Assembly: GCA_044350895.1 (NCBI GenBank) | Contig: JBILGT010000031.1 | Coordinates: forward strand, 1 to 8,449 | DNA from: OMIS01 sp044350895 | GTDB lineage: Bacteria; Patescibacteriota; Microgenomatia; UBA1400; PJMF01 | Length of the DNA stretch: 8,449 nucleotides | Direction: 5' to 3' | Part shown: in pieces, positions 1 through 5,089 of the stretch | Layout of the letters: each line of letters starts with the position of its first letter | Position numbering within the stretch: the first letter of the stretch is position 1 | The notes under the pieces: generated by a model | Seen by the model: only the letters and a program-made list of their open reading frames with translations | What the model was told of the DNA's origin: nothing | The model's database searches: none | Program-made: the position numbers and the translations under genes

Positions 1-117
1 AGAAAACAATTTGGTAACTTCCTGCTAGAATCAGAATGGAGATTTAATCACAGAAATGATATGCAAAAACGACTCAATATATTACTAAAATTATACAAGG
101 TTTCGGGCGTTATCTAG
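1..117 (+). CDS. IS1595-family (ISXO2-like) transposase, C-terminal fragment
   Basis: The window opens inside a reading frame that encodes 38 residues and stops at TAG (115-117). The peptide contains ESEWRFNHRND followed by a Leu/Lys-rich tail. The 'EWRFNHR' segment is characteristic of the C-terminus of ISXO2-like (IS1595-family) DDE transposases, which move the element by cut-and-paste. The gene is cut by the window edge, so whether it is intact is unknown. It is unrelated in sequence to the IS481 transposases further right. Alternative: a decayed IS fragment. The family call rests on this short motif only. Confidence 0.7.
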   Translation, partial: RKQFGNFLLESEWRFNHRNDMQKRLNILLKLYKVSGVI

Positions 118-126
118 GCAAGCCCC
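105..126. repeat. Probable right terminal inverted repeat of the IS1595-type element
   Basis: The transposase stop codon sits in a GC-rich patch (GGGCG...AAGCCCC) directly before very AT-rich DNA (TTATGTATAATTATAC). IS1595 elements usually end a few bases after the transposase stop and insert into AT-rich targets. The left end is outside the window, so the repeat cannot be matched and the boundary is a guess. No target duplication can be read. Confidence 0.3.
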
Positions 127-205
127 TTATGTATAATTATACTGTTAATCAACAGTTAACAAGCACTTCTATAAGCACAATAAAGTTCAAAAAAATATTT
201 TAATT

Positions 206-317
206 GGGGTTCAGCGTAATTTGCACCACCTCCGCCAATTGCAAATTGTGGCCAATTCCGCTCCGCTGGCCCACGGGTCGGGGGCGTGGAATTATTTAAA
301 CAGTTCGCTGAAAAGCG
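206..317 (-). other. GC-rich structured intergenic block (possible ncRNA or 3' structure)
   Basis: The 206 nt between the IS1595 gene and the TfoX-like gene have no coding potential that I can support, but they show nested complementarity. TTCAGCG (210-216) pairs with CGCTGAA (306-312), closing the block. AATTTGC (218-224) pairs with GCAAATT (241-247). GTGGCCA (248-254) pairs with TGGCCCAC (267-274) with one bulge; the alternatives are CCACG (271-275) with CGTGG (285-289), or AATTCC (254-259) with GGAATT (288-293). The block is much richer in GC than its surroundings. It begins 7 nt past the TfoX-like stop codon, and on the minus strand a run of seven T (195-189) lies 14 nt after the closing stem. 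It could therefore be a 3'-UTR structure or terminator of the minus-strand cluster, or a separate small RNA. The orientation is inferred. Confidence 0.45.
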
Positions 318-323
318 TAGAAT

Positions 324-587
324 TCACCTGCCGACTTCCTTGAGCAACTGTTCCTTCTTCTTTCTTGATATATCATCCCAGTAAGTATCCGTTAGTGCAC
401 CTTCTAACGAATACAGGTAGTAACAGACAGGCCACACTTTTTTTGGATACGTACTCTTCAGTTTGAGGTAAACGCCAGCAGGACCAATCTTCTTAATATC
501 ATCCAACGTATACACTCCCACAGAGTTAAGGTTTTTTACAATCGAAGGGCCCAGGTTAATATATGATGTTAATGGTTTTTTTGTCAT
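324..587 (-). CDS. TfoX C-terminal domain protein
   Basis: The gene encodes 87 aa (start ATG 587-585, stop TGA 326-324). The whole protein matches the TfoX C-terminal domain: an N-terminal 'NLGPSIVKNLNSVGV' helix-hairpin-helix-like segment (about residues 10-25), then 'TLDDIKKIGPAGVYLKL' and 'YYLYSLEGAL' near residue 60, ending in a Lys-rich helix. In TfoX/Sxy competence regulators this domain follows an N-terminal domain that is absent here. Single-domain versions are common and have no settled function, so competence should not be assumed. An upstream in-frame ATG would start inside the VOC gene. I chose 587 because the domain begins there and because it is one base after the VOC stop codon, suggesting translational coupling. 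No strong Shine-Dalgarno sequence is visible. It is the last gene of an AraC-VOC-TfoX cluster. Confidence 0.8.
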   Translation of the reverse strand: MTKKPLTSYINLGPSIVKNLNSVGVYTLDDIKKIGPAGVYLKLKSTYPKKVWPVCYYLYSLEGALTDTYWDDISRKKKEQLLKEVGR

Positions 588-588
588 A

Positions 589-972
589 TTATTGTGATAA
601 CTGCTCAACAATATCAATATACAAGCCGGTAGGGTCTGCGACAATACAATGTCGCTGTCCCCACTCTTCATCTTTCAAAGGCAACACAAATGGCAATCCT
701 TTTTTCTTCAGTGTTTCATAACACTGTTTTGCATTATCTGTTTCAAGGGAAAAGATAATACCTTTTGCTTTGTATGCATCACGCAATCCGGGTGGCTGGT
801 TTTCCAGATCCGGAGCCATAAATCCAATCTCTACATTACTTGCCCCATGGCGCATGTGTAGGTACCAGTCGGCTTCAAATACTGTTGTGAAGCCAAAATT
901 TTCAGTATAAAAATCCTGTGATTCTTTCAGTTTTTTTGTTATTACTATTGGAAAAGAGCCGGTTATGTTCAT
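589..972 (-). CDS. VOC-superfamily (glyoxalase/bleomycin-resistance fold) protein
   Basis: The gene encodes 127 aa, the usual length for a single-domain VOC protein built from two beta-alpha-beta-beta-beta modules. Module 1 holds 'KLKESQDFYTENFGF' (residues 14-28), the classic helix. Module 2 holds 'AKQCYETLKKKGLPF' (81-95) and ends with 'WGQRHCIVADPTGLYIDIVEQ', the diagnostic strand pair with 'DPxG'. H108 and E123 sit where metal ligands often lie in this superfamily. VOC proteins include glyoxalases, dioxygenases and antibiotic-binding proteins; the substrate cannot be told from sequence. The gene lies 79 nt downstream of the AraC-type regulator and one base before the TfoX-like gene, so the three are probably co-expressed. 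No clear Shine-Dalgarno sequence precedes the ATG. Confidence 0.85.
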   Translation of the reverse strand: MNITGSFPIVITKKLKESQDFYTENFGFTTVFEADWYLHMRHGASNVEIGFMAPDLENQPPGLRDAYKAKGIIFSLETDNAKQCYETLKKKGLPFVLPLKDEEWGQRHCIVADPTGLYIDIVEQLSQ

Positions 973-1051
973 AGTAAGTAGTAAATATTTGACATCATTA
1001 TTTTACATAGGTGCCTAGTGCAATAATTGTACGTTACGGACATTGTATATG

Positions 1052-1807
1052 TTAAAATCTCTTTGAATATTCTGAAGGTGTATACCCGGATATTTTTTTA
1101 AATTCACGAATAAAATGAGGTTGATCGTAGTATTCCTGTAAATATGCATTTGAATTGAAATCACTGAGTACCCTTTGCATCTTTCCTATACGGATAAGTT
1201 CGCGGGGTGTAAACCCGGTTTTTTCGAGAACAATTCGAGCAAGCTGGCGGGTACTGTATCGTGAACTATTTGCGACAGTGCGTACAAATATGCCCTGCAA
1301 TAAGTGCATGACATACTCAGGCATTGGCTGGAACTGGATATCCAGCTGTGCGATTACGTTCTCCAAATGCTTTGCATATAGGTGAAGTGGCTTATCTTTA
1401 TACAGCTCCAATTGCTTTCGCAATCCGGGTACTTGAATAGGAATGGGTTCTACAGATGAAACAATCTTTAAAGCAGGCACTCCCCATGTATTGTTCCACG
1501 AGCCTGGAAATACTCTCACTCCAAGATAATGAAACACTCTGCCCAACGAAAGCGTTACTGCAGATGTCACCGGTGTCATAACCAGTACCGAATCGCTCGT
1601 ATCGTTAATGTCAATAACAATATCGACACAACAGTCAGGAAAAACCAGATAGGTAAAATCTAGAGCAAGCGGAATACTCGTTTTCAGTTGCCAAATACAG
1701 TACATAGTATCTTTCAGTTTCGGTTGTATTATCAAATGTTCTGCATACGAAACTGTCTCGTGGAACTGCTTTGAAATACCTGGTTGGACTGGTCTGTATG
1801 GATACAT
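1052..1807 (-). CDS. AraC-family transcriptional regulator
   Basis: The gene encodes 251 aa. The C-terminal part (about 180-251) is an AraC double helix-turn-helix DNA-binding domain: 'STRQLARIVLEKTGFTPRELIRIGKMQRVL' is the first HTH with linker, and 'YYDQPHFIREFKKISGYTPSEY' is the highly conserved second HTH. The N-terminal part contains 'YCIWQL' (36-41) and 'FPDCCVDIVID' (56-66), resembling the DUF6597-type sensor domain of many AraC regulators; the ligand is unknown. The start at 1807 is supported by an extended -10 box 8 nt upstream, implying a leaderless transcript. The likely target is the downstream VOC-TfoX pair, possibly with autoregulation through inverted repeats just upstream of the promoter. 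That regulatory role is inference. Confidence 0.88.
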   Translation of the reverse strand: MYPYRPVQPGISKQFHETVSYAEHLIIQPKLKDTMYCIWQLKTSIPLALDFTYLVFPDCCVDIVIDINDTSDSVLVMTPVTSAVTLSLGRVFHYLGVRVFPGSWNNTWGVPALKIVSSVEPIPIQVPGLRKQLELYKDKPLHLYAKHLENVIAQLDIQFQPMPEYVMHLLQGIFVRTVANSSRYSTRQLARIVLEKTGFTPRELIRIGKMQRVLSDFNSNAYLQEYYDQPHFIREFKKISGYTPSEYSKRF

Positions 1808-1815
1808 GTATTGTT

Positions 1816-1824
1816 ATTATATCA
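1816..1824 (-). promoter_or_regulatory. Extended -10 promoter of the AraC-type gene
   Basis: The minus strand reads TGATATAAT, an extended -10 (TGn plus a perfect TATAAT). Only 8 nt separate it from the ATG at 1807, which places transcription start at or next to the start codon and implies a leaderless mRNA. No good -35 is seen at 16-18 nt. The same TTGnTATAAT layout occurs before 3961 and before 8282. Confidence 0.6.
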
Positions 1825-1835
1825 ATTCTGTGAAT

Positions 1836-1884
1836 CAACCGTTCGGCCCGCACACGCGGCGGTTGGGGTGGGGGCAACCGCCGC
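1836..1884. repeat. GC-rich alternating inverted repeats upstream of the AraC-type gene
   Basis: A perfect 10-bp inverted repeat, GCGGCGGTTG (1856-1865) and CAACCGCCGC (1875-1884), encloses the 9-base loop GGGTGGGGG. A third related half-site, CAACCG (1836-1841), can pair instead with CGGTTG (1860-1865), so two mutually exclusive hairpins exist. The nearest half-site is 14 bp upstream of the -10 box, over the -35 position. Possible roles are an operator for the AraC protein, or a 3' structure for the CPBP gene, whose stop is 57 nt away. No T-tract follows on the minus strand. On the plus strand TTTTTTT (1900-1906) lies 15 nt after the stem, too far for a standard terminator. Confidence 0.55.
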
Positions 1885-1940
1885 TGAAAAAGGTTCGGAT
1901 TTTTTTCGTAAACACACCGCCTAGTGGATTATGATTACTA

Positions 1941-2696
1941 CTAAAGTAGACTAGTTATATATGCACCTAAATAGAGTGTAATACCTGCAGTATACATATC
2001 TTGTAATATATGAAGCAAAATAATTGGTACTAAATTATTTTGCTTTTCAAGATAGTACGCCGAAATTGCTGAAGAAACAAAAATGAAGATCGATGAATAA
2101 AAATGTATACTATGCATTAGTAAGAAAAAAATTGATAATAGTATTATTGAGTATCCCATGGGGAGTATGCTTCGTATCCCTCTATAAAAGCCCCCCCTAA
2201 ATATAATTTCTTCCCCTAAACCAACCAAAACCCATTGAATAAAGAAAAAAATGTTAAATGATAAGAAATGACCTATTCCCTTGTAGCTGGACAGTAGGCT
2301 AATAGCAGTAGACTTATCTGAATTGATAAAATAAATTACATTTAAGACTAAAGATACAGCAAAGCTGATTAGTACTAAAATTGTAGTATGGTATACAACC
2401 TTAATTAAAGTTAGTGAAGTAAAATGTTGCAATAAAATTTTCTTGTTTGGATAAAAACAAAAAATAGAAATCAAAATTGCTATCGGATAAAATATCCAAG
2501 ATAAAACTAAATATTTACCAATAGCTGAAACAGTATAAAGGGATATGAAATGCGTTTCTACAATAGACCTTATAATAAGGTAGCTCAAGAAAAAAACAGT
2601 TAAACTAATGATTAGCCTAATGATCAATATTTTGATACTGAATTTAGGTAAACCAGTAACAAAAGAAGATTTTTTTGAAAAATCTTTCATACACAT
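1941..2696 (-). CDS. CPBP-family intramembrane metalloprotease
   Basis: The gene encodes 251 aa, very hydrophobic with about six to eight predicted membrane spans, matching the CPBP (Abi/CaaX-protease-like) family. All three catalytic motifs are visible: EExxxR as 'EEIIFR' (E162, E163, R167), FxxxH as 'FLLMH' (F191, H195), and HxxxD as 'HILQD' (H229, D233; the family has N or D here). Members are glutamate intramembrane proteases. Bacterial ones are linked to prenyl-protein-type processing, bacteriocin immunity or peptide maturation; the substrate here is unknown. A second ATG two codons downstream (2690) is an alternative start. The first is preferred because a TATACT box ends 9 nt before it. 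The gene is visibly richer in A+T than its neighbours, which may indicate separate acquisition. Confidence 0.85.
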   Translation of the reverse strand: MCMKDFSKKSSFVTGLPKFSIKILIIRLIISLTVFFLSYLIIRSIVETHFISLYTVSAIGKYLVLSWIFYPIAILISIFCFYPNKKILLQHFTSLTLIKVVYHTTILVLISFAVSLVLNVIYFINSDKSTAISLLSSYKGIGHFLSFNIFFFIQWVLVGLGEEIIFRGGFYRGIRSILPMGYSIILLSIFFLLMHSIHFYSSIFIFVSSAISAYYLEKQNNLVPIILLHILQDMYTAGITLYLGAYITSLL

Positions 2697-2705
2697 GTTA
2701 GGCTG

Positions 2706-2711
2706 AGTATA
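2706..2711 (-). promoter_or_regulatory. Putative -10 box of the CPBP protease gene
   Basis: TATACT on the minus strand ends 9 nt before the ATG at 2696 and would give a leader of only about 2 nt. It lacks the TGn extension seen at the other three promoters in this window, and no convincing -35 is present. Confidence 0.4.
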
Positions 2712-2718
2712 AAATTAA

Positions 2719-2823
2719 TTACTTTTTCAGTCTGATAGAGAGAATAAGATTTACTATTGCTAATAGTATCACCAGCACTAGGCCTACATTGAGTGACTTT
2801 ATTGTTGTAAGCATTCCATACAT
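2719..2823 (-). CDS. Small hydrophobic ORF, 34 aa; possible 3' remnant of a gene cut by the IS481 element
   Basis: The frame runs from ATG 2823 (or 2814) to TAA 2721-2719. It has a short polar start, one strong membrane span (about residues 13-30, VGLVLVILLAIVNLILSI) and the basic end RLKK, a normal positive-inside anchor. It ends 22 nt before the CPBP gene on the same strand. The frame stays open and hydrophobic upstream of the ATG to the IS edge at 2838, so it may be the tail of a larger membrane protein whose 5' part was separated by the insertion. No Shine-Dalgarno sequence or clear promoter is present. I recognise no family. It could also be chance in AT-rich DNA. Confidence 0.3.
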   Translation of the reverse strand: MYGMLTTIKSLNVGLVLVILLAIVNLILSIRLKK

Positions 2824-2837
2824 TGGGATGAAAGAAA

Positions 2838-2864
2838 TGAATAAGGCACGATACTTTCCGGAAA
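2838..2864 (+). repeat. Left terminal inverted repeat of the IS481 element
   Basis: The repeat begins TGAATAAGGCAC and contains the palindromic TTTCCGGAAA. It matches the right end with small indels. It lies just upstream of the transposase ribosome-binding site. Confidence 0.6.
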
Positions 2865-2879
2865 AACGGGAAGGTCAGA

Positions 2880-3917
2880 ATGAAGGTAGGTAGGAGCACT
2901 CGGACACGTAGAAACATTGAGATGTTTTCAGAGAACAGCCAGTATGATTGGCTGATGAAAACGCTTGAGAACTCATTGAGGTTTAATAAATCAGATCCAG
3001 CAAAGTTTAGGTTACACGTTTTAGAGCACTACTACAAATATGGGTGGAAACCAACAGTAGCAGCATTTAAGGTCGGTAAATCAACACTGTATGATTGGAA
3101 ACGTGAGTATGAGCGATCAGACAAGAAGATATTGTCACTTGTACCCAAGAAGACCAGACCTAAGCGGGTTAGACAGATGACAACAGACTGGAGATTAGTG
3201 CAGTTCATCCGTGAGTTTCGAGAACAACATGGCAATATTGGGGAGAAAAAAGTAAAGATTTTTTTAGATGAATATTCTCGTGAAGTTGGGATAGCAACAA
3301 TTAGTAGTCGTACTATCTCCAAAGTAATTAAGCGAAAGAACCTGTACTTTGATACACCAAGGAAGACAAAGAGAAAGAACAAGTTTTCTCGAGGCAGAAC
3401 AAAGAAATCACCGAAAGTAACTCAGCCTGGATATGTTGAGGTAGATTCAGTAGTGGTGTACATCGATACTATCAGGCACAACTTTATGTGCTGCATTGAT
3501 ATCTACACAAAGTTTGCTCATGTCAGAAAGGTAAAAACACTCTCAAGCCTGCAAGCAAAGATTACTTTTCAAGAGTTTGAACAACTGTTCCCGCACACAG
3601 TACATACTGTCCAGACTGACAACGGTAGTGAGTTCTTCAAAACATTCCATACGTATCTTGAAAACAAACACATCAAACATCAGTTTATTTATCCAAAGTC
3701 ACCCAAAATTAATGGTGTTGTTGAGAGATTTAATCGGACTATTCAAGAGGAATTTATCAACAGAAATGATGAGATCTACTTTGACTTAGATGAGTTTCAG
3801 GTTAAACTAACTGGGTATTTAGAGTGGTACAACAACAAACGTCCACATGCATCGCTGGGATACCTATCCCCAATGCAATTTATTAACAATAGCTTTCCGA
3901 AATGTATGTGCCTTTAA
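2880..3917 (+). CDS. IS481-family DDE transposase
   Basis: The gene encodes 345 aa, full length for the family and uninterrupted. The N-terminus carries an HTH (about residues 54-77, 'KPTVAAFKVGKSTLYDWKRE') for end recognition, followed by a basic linker (160-180). The rve-type RNase H catalytic core follows. The likely catalytic triad is D189 (in 'VEVDS'), D247 (in 'QTDNGSEF') and E282 (in 'VVERFNR'), with 34 residues between the last two, as is usual. The C-terminus has the conserved 'WYNNKRPHASLGYLSPMQF'. I kept the start at 2880 because GGAAGG lies 5 nt upstream; M15 (2922) and M26 are alternatives. The last seven codons and the TAA stop lie inside the right inverted repeat. A second copy ends at the right edge of the window. 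Confidence 0.93.
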   Translation: MKVGRSTRTRRNIEMFSENSQYDWLMKTLENSLRFNKSDPAKFRLHVLEHYYKYGWKPTVAAFKVGKSTLYDWKREYERSDKKILSLVPKKTRPKRVRQMTTDWRLVQFIREFREQHGNIGEKKVKIFLDEYSREVGIATISSRTISKVIKRKNLYFDTPRKTKRKNKFSRGRTKKSPKVTQPGYVEVDSVVVYIDTIRHNFMCCIDIYTKFAHVRKVKTLSSLQAKITFQEFEQLFPHTVHTVQTDNGSEFFKTFHTYLENKHIKHQFIYPKSPKINGVVERFNRTIQEEFINRNDEIYFDLDEFQVKLTGYLEWYNNKRPHASLGYLSPMQFINNSFPKCMCL

Positions 3918-3919
3918 CA
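3894..3919 (+). repeat. Right terminal inverted repeat of the IS481 element
   Basis: Read inward it begins TGTTAAAGGCACATACATTT. It encodes residues 339-345 of the transposase plus the stop codon. The corresponding end of the second copy (8324-8349) differs at three positions within these 26 bases, including the two adjacent changes in the codon before the stop. Confidence 0.65.
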
Positions 3920-3943
3920 AAACAAGAAAATACCTTGCAAATT

Positions 3944-3952
3944 TGGTATAAT
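3944..3952 (+). promoter_or_regulatory. Extended -10 promoter of the DUF6922-AbiEii operon
   Basis: TGGTATAAT is an extended -10 with a perfect TATAAT, 8 nt before the ATG at 3961, which implies a leaderless mRNA. It lies 24 nt outside the right end of the IS481 element. No clear -35 is found at the expected distance. Confidence 0.6.
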
Positions 3953-3960
3953 GAACGACA

Positions 3961-4194
3961 ATGAAATTACAAATTCCACCACAGTTGCAAGTATATTTCT
4001 GGGGTGATAATCTAAATGAATTAGATTGGTATCAACACAAAAAATACATTATTCAAACGTTGCTTGAAAAAGGTAATACTGAAGCATTAAATTGGCTTTT
4101 TAAGCAGACAAATAAGGTAGAGCTTCAAAACTTACTTCCACAATTAAAATTACAACCTAAATCTAGTAATTTTTGGCGGATTTATTTATCATGA
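3961..4194 (+). CDS. DUF6922-like small protein, putative antitoxin partner of AbiEii-type toxin
   Basis: The gene encodes 77 aa. The opening 'PPQLQVYFWGDNLNELDWYQHKKYIIQTLLEKG' and 'ALNWLF' match the small DUF6922-type proteins that often precede AbiEii-like nucleotidyltransferase genes in CPR and other bacteria: '..L..yFWd...~L.w.~h...Ii.riLe.G'. It ends 'FWRIYLS' and its TGA stop (4192-4194) overlaps the next ATG as ATGA, which gives tight translational coupling. By position it is the presumed antitoxin or regulator of the pair, equivalent to AbiEi, although it lacks a recognisable winged-helix domain of AbiEi length. Its function is inferred from gene order. Confidence 0.72.
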   Translation: MKLQIPPQLQVYFWGDNLNELDWYQHKKYIIQTLLEKGNTEALNWLFKQTNKVELQNLLPQLKLQPKSSNFWRIYLS

Positions 4195-4826
4195 ACGCCA
4201 TATTTTTTCCGAGCACTTTGCCAGCCAATACAGCACAACTTGTTGAGAAGATCAATTCCACTCGACCTGAATTTCTAAAATCCTTCTATTTATCTGGTGG
4301 AACCGGACTCTCACTACAAATAGGGCATCGTGAATCAGAAGATTTAGATTTTTTTTGTTCAGAAACCTTCAACGCACTACACCTCGAAAAAGAGATTGCT
4401 GCTTTAGGGCAACTCACCAACACGGAACTTGCTGCGGGAACATTGAATACCTACGTCGATGGAGTGAAGCTACAATTTTTAGAGTATCAATATCCTTTAT
4501 TAGAGCCTTTCAGTAACTGGCAAGGTATGCAACTCAGCTCAATTCTGGACATTGCCTGTACCAAGCTGCAAACAGTCAGTATGCGAGGAAGTAAGAAAGA
4601 TTTTGTAGATCTGTACTTTTTGCTTGATATATATTCATTGCCAGAGTTACTTGAAAAAGCAAAATCTAAGTATTCTGCTGTGGACTATAATCAAGCCCAT
4701 ATCTTAAAATCACTTGTATATTTTGAAGATGCTGATGCGCAACCGATGCCTAGAATGATCAAAGATGTAAATTGGGATGTAATTAAATCAAGAATGATTA
4801 CTGAGGTAAAGAATATTACATTTTGA
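4191..4826 (+). CDS. AbiEii/AbiGii-type nucleotidyltransferase, putative toxin
   Basis: The gene encodes 211 aa from ATG 4191 to TGA 4826. A TTG at 4173 would add six residues, but the ATGA overlap with the upstream gene argues for 4191. The nucleotidyltransferase signature is present: 'LSGGTGLSLQIGHRESEDLDFF' region with GG (36-37) and D51/D53, and a later strand 'GVKLQFLEY' (91-99) typical of the family. The block 'DIACTKLQTVSMRGSKKDFVDLYFLL' (120-145) is the standard AbiEii C-terminal motif. AbiEii-family toxins (MenT-like) transfer nucleotides, in known cases to tRNA acceptor ends, and stop growth; in AbiE this acts as abortive phage infection. Whether this protein does so is untested. 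The pair lies inside an IS-flanked segment, where it could act as a stabilising addiction module. Confidence 0.85.
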   Translation: MNAIFFPSTLPANTAQLVEKINSTRPEFLKSFYLSGGTGLSLQIGHRESEDLDFFCSETFNALHLEKEIAALGQLTNTELAAGTLNTYVDGVKLQFLEYQYPLLEPFSNWQGMQLSSILDIACTKLQTVSMRGSKKDFVDLYFLLDIYSLPELLEKAKSKYSAVDYNQAHILKSLVYFEDADAQPMPRMIKDVNWDVIKSRMITEVKNITF

Positions 4827-5089
4827 ACTATTTAACAGATTGTCAATTCAACTCTCAAGTTGCCTAAGCCTAATTTATTTCATTAAACCTCTTATGTAAG
4901 CAACATAAGCTCTCCAACAGGGGTTCCACCCACCGACCAAGTGGCTCACAAATTTCGGTTTCCTCTGGAGATTATTTAAACTTTTTTACTTTTATAATTT
5001 TATTCAAGTTCTTGTCTGGACGGTGTTCCAGAACCAAGTGGCCGAACTAAAATTTTTCTATTCTGAGTTCAAACTTAAAAATACCCACA
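4827..5089. other. Convergent intergenic region with structured, repeated GC-rich blocks
   Basis: These 263 nt lie between the 3' ends of the TA operon and the transporter operon. No ORF is supported. A perfect 7-bp hairpin CTTATGT/ACATAAG lies at 4891-4909. TCTCCA (4911-4916) pairs with TGGAGA (4966-4971) around a GC-rich insert that contains ACCGA/TCGGT (4932-4936 with 4955-4959). Next come ATTATTTAAAC (4971-4981) and a T-run (4982-4987). A 10-base direct repeat ACCAAGTGGC occurs at 4936-4945 and 5033-5042. CTGGA/TCCAG (5016-5020 with 5027-5031) forms another small hairpin. TCTCCA...TGGAGA followed 10 nt later by TTTTTT might serve as a weak plus-strand terminator, but the loop is long. Confidence 0.5.

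Larger units (their letters stand above)
2838..3919 (+). mobile_element. IS481-family insertion sequence, complete copy
   Basis: The element is about 1.08 kb, carries one transposase gene, and has imperfect terminal inverted repeats. The left end starts TGAATAAGGCAC (2838-2849) and the right end, read inward, starts TGTTAAAGGCAC (3919-3908), 9 of 12 identical. Both then continue through an ATAC...TTTC...GGAAA core. Starting with TG fits the usual IS481 ends. The right boundary is confirmed by the second copy at 8324, with which the sequence agrees up to this point and then diverges. No clean target-site duplication is seen; the flanks AAAGAAA (left) and AAACAAG (right) agree only partly. Confidence 0.8.

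Noticed and set aside
588..671. N-terminal extension of the TfoX-like protein starting at 671
   Set aside because: It would be read through the end of the VOC gene in another frame; the domain starts at the ATG at 587, one base after the VOC stop.
1635..1877. Minus-strand ORF of 80 codons beginning with a Pro-rich stretch
   Set aside because: It overlaps the AraC-type gene in another frame and its start lies in the GC-rich hairpin; there is no family resemblance.
1890..1900. tRNA-like GGTTCGGAT (T-arm resemblance)
   Set aside because: No acceptor, D-arm or anticodon stem can be built around it.
1886..1906. Intrinsic terminator formed by the 1856-1884 hairpin and TTTTTTT
   Set aside because: The T-run is 15 nt from the stem and on the plus strand, where no upstream gene needs terminating.
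2687..2917. Minus-strand ORF of 76 codons across the IS left end
   Set aside because: It spans the IS boundary and overlaps the transposase start; the composition is random and no motif is present.
3032..3382. Minus-strand ORF of 116 codons inside the transposase gene
   Set aside because: It is antisense to a clearly real transposase and has no recognisable features.
2831..3926. Target-site duplication of the complete IS481 copy
   Set aside because: The flanks AAAGAAA and AAACAAG match at five of seven A-rich positions only, which is not better than expected in such sequence.
4173..4190. TTG start giving the AbiEii-type protein six extra residues
   Set aside because: The ATG at 4191 overlaps the upstream stop as ATGA, the usual coupled arrangement, and the added residues match no part of the family.
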